From assembly GCF_002855495.1 (NCBI RefSeq), contig NZ_PKRO01000028.1, positions 1 through 41,273 of the forward strand: a DNA stretch of 41,273 nt, given 5' to 3'. The notes under the pieces were generated by a model. It saw nothing but the letters and a program-made list of their open reading frames with translations. It made no database searches and was not told where the DNA came from. The translations under genes and the position numbers were made by a program. Positions 34,083-41,177 of this stretch are shown here, piece by piece. This stretch comes from Porphyrobacter sp. TH134 (GTDB taxonomy: Bacteria > Pseudomonadota > Alphaproteobacteria > Sphingomonadales > Sphingomonadaceae). Positions within the stretch are counted from its first letter, which is position 1; every line of letters begins with the position of its first letter.

Positions 34083-35282
34083 ATGAATGACCAGTTCTAC
34101 CGCATGAAGCGCATGCCTCCGTACGTGATCGCGGAAGTCAACGCCATGCGTCATGCCGCGCGGCTGGCAGGGCAGGACATCATCGATCTTGGCATGGGTA
34201 ACCCCGATCAGCCCCCGCCGCAGCATGTCATCGACAAGCTGTGCGAAGTGGCGGCCAAACCCGATGCTCACGGCTATTCGCAGTCGAAAGGCATTCCCGG
34301 TCTGCGCCGCGCGCAAGCAGGCTATTATGGCCGCCGGTTCGGGGTCGAGCTTGATCCTGATACCGAGGTGGTGGTGACGATGGGGTCGAAGGAAGGCCTC
34401 TCCAGCCTTGCGACCGCGATTATCGCGCCGGGCGACGTCGTGCTGGCTCCCAATCCCAGCTACCCCATCCACACCTTCGGCTTCATTATCGCCGGCGCGA
34501 CGATCCGTTCGGTGCCGACGACCCCGGACGAGCATTATTGGGAATCGCTCGAACGCGCGATGAATTACACCGTGCCGCGCCCGAGTGTGCTGGTGGTGAG
34601 CTATCCGTCCAACCCCACGTCCGAAATCGTCGATCTGGCGTTCTATGAACGGCTGGTGGCGTGGGCCAAGGAGAACCAGGTCTGGGTGGTGAGCGATCTG
34701 GCCTATTCCGAACTGTATTTCGACGGCAAGCCCACCCCTTCGATCATGCAGGTGAAAGGGGCCAAGGACGTTGCGATCGAATTCACCTCGATGTCGAAGA
34801 CCTATTCGATGGCCGGTTGGCGGATGGGTTTTGCGGTCGGCAACAAACAGCTGATCGCGGCGCTGACGCGGGTCAAATCCTATCTCGATTACGGCGCCTT
34901 CACGCCGATCCAGGCCGCGGCCTGCGCCGCGCTTAATGGTCCGCAGGACATTATCGACACCAACCGTGCGCTGTATCACAAGCGCCGCGACGTGATGGTC
35001 GAAGCCTTTGGCCGTGCCGGATGGGACATTCCACCGCCGCCCGCCTCGATGTTCGCCTGGGCGCCGCTGCCGCCAGCGTTGAAAGCGATGGGAAGCCTCG
35101 AGTTTTCCAAGCAGTTGCTGACCGAGGCGCAGGTCGCTGTCGCCCCAGGCGTTGGCTATGGCGAAAACGGCGAGGGCTATGTCCGGATCGCGATGGTGGA
35201 GAACGAACAACGGCTCCGTCAGGCCGCGCGCAACATCAAGCGTTATCTCCAGTCGGTCGGTGTCAACAGTCCCGGCGGCTAG
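34083..35282 (+). CDS. alaC: PLP-dependent aminotransferase, AlaC type
   Basis: A 399-residue fold-type I class I/II aminotransferase most like glutamate-pyruvate aminotransferase AlaC. Landmarks are DLGMGNPDQPPP, HGYSQSKGIPGLR, PNPSYPIHTFG, VVSYPSNPT, SDLAYSELYFDG, the PLP lysine K239 in SMSKTYSMAGWRMGF, and VRIAMVENEQR with the carboxylate-binding Arg. ATG 34083 follows AGGGTGATG. In related genomes it often precedes homoserine dehydrogenase; here an accessory cassette follows instead. Confidence 0.88.
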   Translation: MNDQFYRMKRMPPYVIAEVNAMRHAARLAGQDIIDLGMGNPDQPPPQHVIDKLCEVAAKPDAHGYSQSKGIPGLRRAQAGYYGRRFGVELDPDTEVVVTMGSKEGLSSLATAIIAPGDVVLAPNPSYPIHTFGFIIAGATIRSVPTTPDEHYWESLERAMNYTVPRPSVLVVSYPSNPTSEIVDLAFYERLVAWAKENQVWVVSDLAYSELYFDGKPTPSIMQVKGAKDVAIEFTSMSKTYSMAGWRMGFAVGNKQLIAALTRVKSYLDYGAFTPIQAAACAALNGPQDIIDTNRALYHKRRDVMVEAFGRAGWDIPPPPASMFAWAPLPPALKAMGSLEFSKQLLTEAQVAVAPGVGYGENGEGYVRIAMVENEQRLRQAARNIKRYLQSVGVNSPGG

Positions 35283-35317
35283 ACCGACTTTCTATTTGCT
35301 GATGTTTCTGATCCAAA

Positions 35318-35333
35318 ATGGGAGAAATCCCAT
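35318..35333. promoter_or_regulatory. Small hairpin upstream of the HTH gene
   Basis: ATGGGA and TCCCAT flank the tetraloop GAAA, 54 bp before the start of the LuxR-type gene. There is no T run, so it is more likely an operator or a leader structure than a terminator. Confidence 0.3.
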
Positions 35334-35387
35334 CCGTTCCGCGTTAGTTTGTGTGTAACCTGCGGCAAACAAATGAAGGAGAGGGGC

Positions 35388-35990
35388 ATGACGTCCGGAG
35401 CCGCGCGGCGGCTTACTGACAGGCAGCGGGCCGTGATGGAACGCATTGACCGGCGGGTGCCGATCAAGGTGATCGCACAAGAGCTTGGCGTGTCCGAGAC
35501 GCGGATCAACCAGCACATCCGCGCCCTCAAGGATGTCTATACGGCCGCAAGTCTGGGCGAACTGGTGGAAAATTACCGCGTCACGCGCGTTGCCGACGGA
35601 ATTGAAGATTCTTCGGAAAAGCATTTACATACTATAGAAAATGCAGATTTTCTGAACCCCTACAGCCAAGCTGCATACACAAAAACTCAGATTAACGCTG
35701 CGACTGATCTCACTGATTTCGTTGGCCGGGACGATCCCGGTCAACTGGTTCTCAACGATGCCCTGCCTCTGATGGAACAGGTGCCATGGCTGAAACCAGG
35801 CGAACCCAAGGTCGTCCCCGGAGTGCTCGATGGTGAGCATGCCGTCCTGTTTCGTCTGGCAGCGATTGTCGGAATCGCATCGGGCGTCTTGGCTTCGGTG
35901 GTCCTTGCGGTCACCGCAGCCGTGGCGCTCAGCGCGGCGACGGAGGGCAGAACCACCTACTCTGCGGAGCAAAAGGTCGTAGCCGGGTGA
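35388..35990 (+). CDS. LuxR-type HTH protein with C-terminal membrane anchor
   Basis: A 200-residue protein. Residues 8-65 form a GerE/LuxR helix-turn-helix (LTDRQRAVMERIDRRVPIKVIAQELGVSETRINQHIRALKDVY). Residues 66-150 are a polar linker. One hydrophobic helix lies at 153-181 (LFRLAAIVGIASGVLASVVLAVTAAVALS). So a DNA-binding head appears tethered to the inner membrane with a short outside tail. ATG 35388 follows AAGGAGAGGGG; earlier in-frame codons lack this. The linker codons (about 35600-35720) are AT-richer than the neighbours. It is first of five same-strand genes. It resembles uncharacterised sphingomonad regulators; targets are unknown. Confidence 0.75.
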   Translation: MTSGAARRLTDRQRAVMERIDRRVPIKVIAQELGVSETRINQHIRALKDVYTAASLGELVENYRVTRVADGIEDSSEKHLHTIENADFLNPYSQAAYTKTQINAATDLTDFVGRDDPGQLVLNDALPLMEQVPWLKPGEPKVVPGVLDGEHAVLFRLAAIVGIASGVLASVVLAVTAAVALSAATEGRTTYSAEQKVVAG

Positions 35991-36015
35991 GCACCGGCAG
36001 CGCTGGAGAACAAGA

Positions 36016-36363
36016 ATGGAAGATCGGATCCACGCTGATGCCTACAATCTCAAGAAACTGATCCGCGAAGCCGAAGCGCTTGCCGATGAATCGATCATCG
36101 CCATGGCTCGGTTGAAGCAGGCCATGCTTGCTGCCCGCCAGAACCCGGTTATCGAGGTCCATACCGGACAGCGTGCACTGGTGCGGCTGACCGAGGCTGA
36201 AAGCCAGGCCTTGGCGATGTCCACCAGCCTGCTGCGGGTGCACGACGAACTCAGCAAGGTCGCGCGGGTCCATGCCGGCGGCGATACCGGCATGCCGACT
36301 GTTTTCAGTGAAGCCGATCTGGCGGCCATGCCCACGTCCGTGCGGGAGTTGGCGCAGGCGTGA
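36016..36363 (+). CDS. Hypothetical small helical protein
   Basis: A 115-residue soluble protein with no motif I recognise. It looks mostly alpha-helical (LKKLIREAEALADESIIAMARLKQAMLAAR, then LTEAESQALAMSTSLLRVHDELSKVARVH). It starts 25 bp behind the HTH gene and is followed 4 bp later by the membrane protein gene, so it belongs to the same transcript. A stretch VHTGQRALVRLTEAE may form a short beta hairpin. Confidence 0.65.
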   Translation: MEDRIHADAYNLKKLIREAEALADESIIAMARLKQAMLAARQNPVIEVHTGQRALVRLTEAESQALAMSTSLLRVHDELSKVARVHAGGDTGMPTVFSEADLAAMPTSVRELAQA

Positions 36364-36367
36364 ACGA

Positions 36368-36874
36368 ATGATGGATTGGGCCGAGCTCTTCAACACTTAC
36401 CGGGCTACTGCGCAGCACCTGACTGCCTTCCTGCTTGCAGCGGCGATCTGGCGCTGGGGCGGTGGCCCGGAGCGTTGGTTGATCGGCACCTTCCTGGCGA
36501 CAATGGTGCTGCCGATCTATGTGGTCTGGTGGCTTGATCTGGGCGCTGCCGAGGTCGGGCCCTATGCGCCCGTCATGTTCCTGATCGATGTGTTTGCCGC
36601 TGTGCAATTTGTTGCCATCGCGCTCAACGCCAACCGCAATTACCCGCTGTGGATCGCCGGTTTTCAACTGGTTGCGGTTGTCGCTCATGCGGTTCAGTCG
36701 ATGGTCGATACCGTCACGCCCTTCGCGATCGCGGTGTTGATCATCGGTCCGTCCTATTGCCAACTCTTGCTGCTGCTTGGCGGCTGCTTGCGTCATTGGC
36801 GGCGCGAGCACCGCTTTGGCCCCTACCGTGAATGGCGCGCGGCCCCACCCGGCCTGCGCTGGTTCCGGATGTAG
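36368..36874 (+). CDS. Hypothetical multi-pass membrane protein
   Basis: A 168-residue inner-membrane protein with about five hydrophobic segments: LTAFLLAAAIW, WLIGTFLATMVLPIYVVWWL, VMFLIDVFAAVQFVAIALNA, LWIAGFQLVAVVAHAVQSM and AIAVLIIGPSYCQLLLLLGG. A basic tail (RHWRREHRFGPYREWRAAPPG) probably faces the cytoplasm. Two adjacent ATGs (36368, 36371) are possible starts. It lies 4 bp behind the preceding gene. No family recognised; it could be the membrane partner of the JAB protein or of the anchored HTH protein. Confidence 0.65.
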   Translation: MMDWAELFNTYRATAQHLTAFLLAAAIWRWGGGPERWLIGTFLATMVLPIYVVWWLDLGAAEVGPYAPVMFLIDVFAAVQFVAIALNANRNYPLWIAGFQLVAVVAHAVQSMVDTVTPFAIAVLIIGPSYCQLLLLLGGCLRHWRREHRFGPYREWRAAPPGLRWFRM

Positions 36875-36892
36875 CGTTACAGGAGATATTTC

Positions 36893-36940
36893 ATGCCCGC
36901 CGCTCACGCCGCCCGGCGCCTGCCAACATGCCGATCCTGA
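36893..36940 (+). other. Short leader frame overlapping the JAB gene start
   Basis: ATG 36893 has a strong AGGAG at 36881-36885, 7 bases upstream, and encodes MPAAHAARRLPTCRS. It ends at TGA 36938-36940, just after the JAB gene's ATG (36928) in another frame. It may feed ribosomes to the JAB start by termination-reinitiation. Confidence 0.4.
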
Positions 36941-37356
36941 CGCTTCCCCGCCCGGTTGCATGGGACAGGGCAGGCCCGCAGGAAGACGAAACGGCCTGCA
37001 TGGTCACCTATTTGCGCAGGATCGTGCTGGCGCCGCCAGCCACGCACGAGCGCGGGCATGCGATTTTCGTCGATTCGCGCAGCACATGGGTGGGCGATGC
37101 ACCGTGCGGCCTCGGCACGATGAGCATGCTGGTGCTGCGCATGCGCACCTTGTTGGGGCACGCGCTCCGCCTTGATGCGGCCGGTATTGTCCTGGCGCAT
37201 AGTCACCCTTCGGGCCATTGTCGGCCCAGCGGCTGCGACATCGCGGCCACCCGCCGCCTCGCCGACGTGGCGCGTGCGCTAGACATCGCGCTGATCGATC
37301 ATCTAATTTTCACCGAAAATGCCGTCTATTCAATGCGTGCAGGAGGGTTGCTGTGA
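36928..37356 (+). CDS. RadC-like JAB/MPN domain protein
   Basis: A 142-residue protein covering only the JAB (MPN) half of RadC. The metal motif is H91-S-H93-P-S-G with D104 in SGCDIAATRRL, inside VLAHSHPSGHCRPSGCD. The helix-hairpin-helix domain of full-length RadC is absent. JAB domains are zinc isopeptidases or related hydrolases; short RadC-like forms are frequent on mobile elements. ATG 36928 has no ribosome site of its own and overlaps a 15-codon leader frame. GTG of the next gene overlaps its stop (GTGA). Catalytic activity is plausible but unproven. Confidence 0.8.
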   Translation: MPILTLPRPVAWDRAGPQEDETACMVTYLRRIVLAPPATHERGHAIFVDSRSTWVGDAPCGLGTMSMLVLRMRTLLGHALRLDAAGIVLAHSHPSGHCRPSGCDIAATRRLADVARALDIALIDHLIFTENAVYSMRAGGLL

Positions 37357-37751
37357 ACGCGGTTCTGCATCCCGACCACTTTTCGGCCTGCGATGTGACA
37401 GGCCCGCGGTTCCGCGAGGCTGGTGATGTTACGCTTGATCTGTTTCATCGGGACGGCCGGGTTGATGACCGCTGGCTTGGCTTGCACCCCCGCGAATTTG
37501 CGCTGCTGTGGCGGTTGGCTCAGCAGCCGGGGGCGCTGCTGACCGAAGCGCAGTTGCTGGCAGAGGCTTGGGGCCTGCCGTCCGACACCATCTGCCAAAG
37601 TGTGGCAGCTTGTGTTCTGCGGATCGGCGTCAAACTTGACGCTGTAGGCCTCGCCTCGCTGATTGGGACGCATGCCGAGGGAGGCTACGTCCTCGTCGTG
37701 CCGGCACCGACCGATCTTTCCGGCGGGGCTGGGGCGGCTGGCGCAGGCTAG
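37353..37751 (+). CDS. Orphan PhoB/OmpR-type winged-helix protein
   Basis: A 132-residue protein whose residues 41-116 form a C-terminal response-regulator type winged helix: LHPREFALLWRLAQQPGALLTEAQLLAEAWG, a recognition helix near TICQSVAACVLRIGVKL, and the wing IGTHAEGGYVLV. There is no receiver domain. GTG 37353 follows AGGAGGG and overlaps the JAB stop. As last gene of the cassette it is a likely DNA-binding regulator of it. Confidence 0.75.
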   Translation: MNAVLHPDHFSACDVTGPRFREAGDVTLDLFHRDGRVDDRWLGLHPREFALLWRLAQQPGALLTEAQLLAEAWGLPSDTICQSVAACVLRIGVKLDAVGLASLIGTHAEGGYVLVVPAPTDLSGGAGAAGAG

Positions 37752-37822
37752 AGCGCTCTGGACAGCGTCCGGCAGTTGGGTCAATCTCCTGCAAAATATA
37801 GGCCGCGAGGGATCACTGCACC

Positions 37823-38641
37823 ATGTCCGCTACTGCCACCACGATCGCCAACGACCGCGTTGCCATAGAACTGGGCGACGACGGCGTCGCCGAAGTCCGC
37901 TTTGCACGGGCCGACAAGATGAACGCGCTCGATCCGGAGATGTTTCAGCGCATTATTGAGGCAGGCAGCACGCTCCAGCGGATGAAGGGCCTGCGGGCGG
38001 TGGTGCTATCGGGCGAAGGCCGGGCCTTTTGTGCCGGGCTCGACCTGTCCAATTTTTCGCGCAAGGTGCCTGAGGACGAGCCAAGTCTGACGGAGCGCAC
38101 TTACGGCAACGCCAACCGCGCGCAGCAAGTGGCGATGCAATGGCGCAAGCTTCCCGTTCCGGTCATCGCGGCCGTTCATGGCGTATGCTTTGGCGGCGGG
38201 CTGGCGATTGCCAGCGGCGCTGATATCCGCGTCGTCCATCCCACAACCCGCATGGCGATCATGGAGATGAAGTGGGGTCTGGTGCCTGATATGGGCGGTT
38301 ACGTGCTGTGGCGCGGTCTGGTGCGCGAGGATGTGCTGCGCGAACTGATCTACACCAACCGCGAATTCACTGGCGCGGAAGCCCAGGCGCTGGGCCTTGC
38401 GACTTATGTCGACGAAAACCCGCGCGAGCGTGCCTTTGCCATTGCCCGCCAGATCGCGCTCAAGAACCCGCACGCGATCCGTGCGGCCAAGCGACTTCAG
38501 GCGGGAATGTGGGAGCGTGAGACCGATGCGATCCTGCTCGAAGAAAGCATCGAGCAGCACGCAATTATGCGCAGCCGCAATCAGGTCGAAGCAGTCATGG
38601 CCGAAATGGAGCGCCGCAAGCCGAACTTCGAGGACGTTTAG
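37823..38641 (+). CDS. Crotonase/enoyl-CoA hydratase family protein
   Basis: A 272-residue crotonase-fold enzyme acting on acyl-CoA. The oxyanion hole is formed by GRAFCAGLDLS and by GVCFGGGLAIASGADIR. MEMKWGLVPDMGG carries an Asp where dienoyl-CoA isomerases and some hydratases carry catalytic acids, so hydratase versus isomerase cannot be decided. ATG 37823 lies after GAGGGATCAC. It is the last ordinary metabolic gene before the accessory island. Confidence 0.88.
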   Translation: MSATATTIANDRVAIELGDDGVAEVRFARADKMNALDPEMFQRIIEAGSTLQRMKGLRAVVLSGEGRAFCAGLDLSNFSRKVPEDEPSLTERTYGNANRAQQVAMQWRKLPVPVIAAVHGVCFGGGLAIASGADIRVVHPTTRMAIMEMKWGLVPDMGGYVLWRGLVREDVLRELIYTNREFTGAEAQALGLATYVDENPRERAFAIARQIALKNPHAIRAAKRLQAGMWERETDAILLEESIEQHAIMRSRNQVEAVMAEMERRKPNFEDV

Positions 38642-38731
38642 GGTAGCGCGAAGCGTCCGCTTTGAGGGCGAGCGTGTTCACTCACGAATGACCGTTTTTG
38701 GGTGGACTGCTGCCATCACCCTTGACCGTCG

Positions 38732-38757
38732 CCCCGTGCTTGACACGGGGCTTGGCT
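38732..38757 (+). repeat. Left 26-bp inverted palindromic repeat
   Basis: The repeat contains the hairpin CCCCGTG-CTTGA-CACGGGG followed by CTTGGCT. An exact inverted copy lies at 39102-39127 on the other side of the GIY-YIG gene. TTT follows it, so it could also terminate transcription coming from the crotonase. Confidence 0.85.
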
Positions 38758-38791
38758 TTTCTTCCTTCGGCGTTGGCGCGATACGCGGTGT

Positions 38792-39094
38792 ATGGAGCAG
38801 GGTGGCTGGGTCTACATCATGGCAAACCGCTATCGCGGCGGGATGTATGTCGGCGTGACCGCAGACGCGCTCGCTCGGGTTTATCAGCACCGCGAGGGCA
38901 GAGGTTCACGCCATGTCGCTGACTTCGCAAAGACGCGCCTCGTCTATGTCGAGCGTCACGATACCATCGAAGGCGCCATCGCCCGCGAAAAGCTCGTCAA
39001 GAAATGGCGGCGCGAATGGAAGTTTGCGCTGATCGAAGCAGACAATCCCGAATGGGACGATCTGTGGGAGCAATGGTTCGCGCCCGAGACTTAG
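38792..39094 (+). CDS. Single-domain GIY-YIG endonuclease
   Basis: A 100-residue nuclease domain. WVYIMANRYRGGMYVGVT carries the VYI/YVG pair of the GIY-YIG motif; the conserved Arg follows in LARVYQHREG, and a catalytic-type Glu in the DTIEGAIAREKLVKKWRR helix. The final NPEWDDLWEQW is typical of this small family. No other domain is present. The gene fills the space between two exact 26-bp inverted repeats, 34 bp from the left and 7 bp from the right copy. That arrangement suggests the nuclease moves with, or acts on, these palindromes. Function unproven. Confidence 0.88.
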   Translation: MEQGGWVYIMANRYRGGMYVGVTADALARVYQHREGRGSRHVADFAKTRLVYVERHDTIEGAIAREKLVKKWRREWKFALIEADNPEWDDLWEQWFAPET

Positions 39095-39101
39095 CAAAGG
39101 T

Positions 39102-39127
39102 AGCCAAGCCCCGTGTCAAGCACGGGG
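39102..39127 (-). repeat. Right 26-bp inverted palindromic repeat
   Basis: Exact reverse complement of 38732-38757, starting 7 bp behind the GIY-YIG stop codon. Identity ends sharply at both edges, so the arms are 26 bp with no imperfect extension. Confidence 0.85.
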
Positions 39128-39253
39128 GGTATAGCGAATGCTCAGGGAAAGCTTGCTTCCGACCACAATGATCTAGGGTCCCCCAGTTTATCAGTGCCTT
39201 GCATTAGACGGTCAAAGTTTGCATTTGTCGATCTAGAGAGTGCAGGGGGCAAT

Positions 39254-40159
39254 ATGACTGATGATTATGTCCGTGGAGCGTGGATCAAGCCCACCGAAGG
39301 CGCTGACCCCGAGGCAAGTACACCATTTACTTACGGACTGTGGCTGCTCTCTTTTGTCGCTACGGCAGTGATCGCAGGCGTTCTGATAATTGGTTATCAG
39401 AACGTCGAGTCGTACAAGAGCCTTGGGGCATGGGGCGATTTCACGGGAGGCTTGCTCAACCCGATACTAACTTTCATAACTTTTTTTGCAGTTTTGATTA
39501 CTATTTGGCTGCAACGCCAAGAACTTTCGCTTACCCGTAAAGAACTGGAGCGATCCGCAACAGCCTTAGAGAAACAAGATAGTACTCTTAAGAAACAATC
39601 ATTCGAGAACACATTTTTTGAAATGCTAAAACTACACAATTCGATTTTGGATTCTATTGATCTTATCAACAAAGATAGTGGAAATATCACAAAAGGGCGC
39701 GATGCTTTCAGCATATTTTATACAAGATTTACAAGAATATATCGGGAAAATTACGAAAAATTAAAGGATAAAAATTCAAAAAAGGAAATTTCTGAGCTGT
39801 CATATTTTTTATTTTGGAAAGATGCCAAGACGGAGCTTGGTCATTATTTTAGGTTCTTATATAATTTTTTCCGTTTCATTGAACAAAGTGAAATCCAAGA
39901 AGAATTCTACCCAAAATTGTTAAGGTCGCAACTTTCAGATCAAGAGTTGCTGATACTTTTTTACAATAATATCTCGGTCGCCGGGCAGGCTTTCCGACAT
40001 TATGCAGACCACTTTGAGCTCTTTGATAATCTACCCGTCGAACGCCTGCTGGACAGCGAGCATGCAGAGTTCGCAGACGAGCGAGCCTTCGGGAAAAATC
40101 CTATGAATTTTAAACCTTTCGTCCCCAAAATCGGCTGGGCAAGCGATTCAGGAGAATAA
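39254..40159 (+). CDS. Putative phage abortive infection protein (PutAbiC-like)
   Basis: A 301-residue membrane protein. Two helices lie at about 27-48 and 64-86, a coiled coil at about 88-116 (LSLTRKELERSATALEKQDSTLKKQ), and a cytoplasmic domain opens with FENTFFEMLKLHNSILDSIDL. This is the layout of the family annotated as putative phage abortive infection proteins. ATG 39254 follows AGGGGG. From about 39480 to 40010 the DNA is strikingly AT-rich with many AAA and ATA codons, unlike the rest of the window, pointing to recent transfer. It overlaps the convergent cas1 by 12 bases at the 3' ends. Antiphage activity is inferred from family only. Confidence 0.72.
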   Translation: MTDDYVRGAWIKPTEGADPEASTPFTYGLWLLSFVATAVIAGVLIIGYQNVESYKSLGAWGDFTGGLLNPILTFITFFAVLITIWLQRQELSLTRKELERSATALEKQDSTLKKQSFENTFFEMLKLHNSILDSIDLINKDSGNITKGRDAFSIFYTRFTRIYRENYEKLKDKNSKKEISELSYFLFWKDAKTELGHYFRFLYNFFRFIEQSEIQEEFYPKLLRSQLSDQELLILFYNNISVAGQAFRHYADHFELFDNLPVERLLDSEHAEFADERAFGKNPMNFKPFVPKIGWASDSGE

Positions 40160-41086
40160 ACTTGCCACCACCCGCGCAAGCTGCGGCGATAGCCTGCAAC
40201 AGCCATCCTTGCGCAGAATGAAATCAGCCGGGGCAAAGGTGTGGTCGCGCACGAGTTGCAGGATTTTCGCATCCACGGCAGAGCGCTCCAATTCGATCAT
40301 GTCGAGCGCCCATGCGTGACTGCCCCGCTTGCTGTTGTGCATGATCCCAATCGTAAGATCATATCCATCAGCGATGGCTTCGATCTGCACCTTTGCCAGC
40401 TTCACCGCGTAGGCATAATTCAGCATTGCATTGACCGGGTGCGAAGCGTTGCGGTTTTCGGCCTTCACGCCGGTCGCAAGTGAGCTGCGCAGTCCGTAAG
40501 CGTGCCAATCTTGCGGGATTGGGCGACGCGTGATGCCCTTCCATTGAACGGGCAGACCCTGCCACGAACGGAAATAGGCCGATGCGCACTCGCCTTCGAT
40601 GGCGAATATGGCGTTCATGTCGGCGAAGGTTTCACGCTCTAGCCGCTCAATTCCGGCGTGGGCTTTGGCTACCGCCATATCGCGCAATTTCGACGGCGGG
40701 ATATGGTCTTCTAGCGTTGCGATGCTTGATGCGATTTTGCGCCGGATAAGGTCTGCGGCGAAGCCGAGGCGTTTGGCCATGTCCGCCCGCATGGCCAGTT
40801 GCCATTCGACCTTTTGACGGTCGCCAGCATAACCCGCGCCGCTGGCGACAATCGCAACGTCACCATTGGATTTGATCCGGGCAAGGGCCACGCCTTGATC
40901 TGCCAGCCATGACAGCACATCAAAGGAAAGGGTGCCGCTGCCGTCCAGCAACATTATCCGTGTCGGCAATTCGAAGTCGCGAGGGAAAAACCGATATCGG
41001 ATTTGCTTTTGCGGGTAATGGGTAAAACCATCTCGAATGACCAATGCGCCGCTTTCAACTCGCATCGAAACGCCGTGGCCATTCAA
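40148..41086 (-). CDS. cas1: Solo Cas1 integrase, 5' end disrupted
   Basis: From TTG 41086 this reads 312 residues of Cas1. Motifs include LILNGHGVSMRVESGALVIRDG at the N-terminus, catalytic E164 in AIEGECASAYFRSW, NASHPVNAMLNYAY, H250 in TIGIMHNSKRG and D262 in ALDMIE. The metal triad is complete. The same frame, still Cas1-like (FWLSEYGQSLPVRKARQRN), continues upstream to 41177. There it meets the end of a probable IS21-type element, whose first bases give a TGA. So the gene originally began further upstream, and any product now needs a TTG or internal ATG (41065). No cas2, effector genes or repeat array is visible. It converges with the Abi-like gene. Confidence 0.88.
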   Translation of the reverse strand: MNGHGVSMRVESGALVIRDGFTHYPQKQIRYRFFPRDFELPTRIMLLDGSGTLSFDVLSWLADQGVALARIKSNGDVAIVASGAGYAGDRQKVEWQLAMRADMAKRLGFAADLIRRKIASSIATLEDHIPPSKLRDMAVAKAHAGIERLERETFADMNAIFAIEGECASAYFRSWQGLPVQWKGITRRPIPQDWHAYGLRSSLATGVKAENRNASHPVNAMLNYAYAVKLAKVQIEAIADGYDLTIGIMHNSKRGSHAWALDMIELERSAVDAKILQLVRDHTFAPADFILRKDGCCRLSPQLARVVASLFS

Positions 41087-41177
41087 TATCAGGGGGGCAG
41101 GATTGCGCTGTCGCGCCTTTCGAACGGGGAGCGATTGACCATATTCGGAAAGCCAAAATTCGGAGCGAATTGCCCAT

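Noticed and set aside
36928..37356. Annotation as DNA repair protein RadC
   Set aside because: Only the JAB half is present, the helix-hairpin-helix part is missing, and a repair role for RadC itself is doubtful.
35388..37751. Intact prophage
   Set aside because: No integrase, terminase, capsid or tail genes; the cassette sits between chromosomal metabolic genes.
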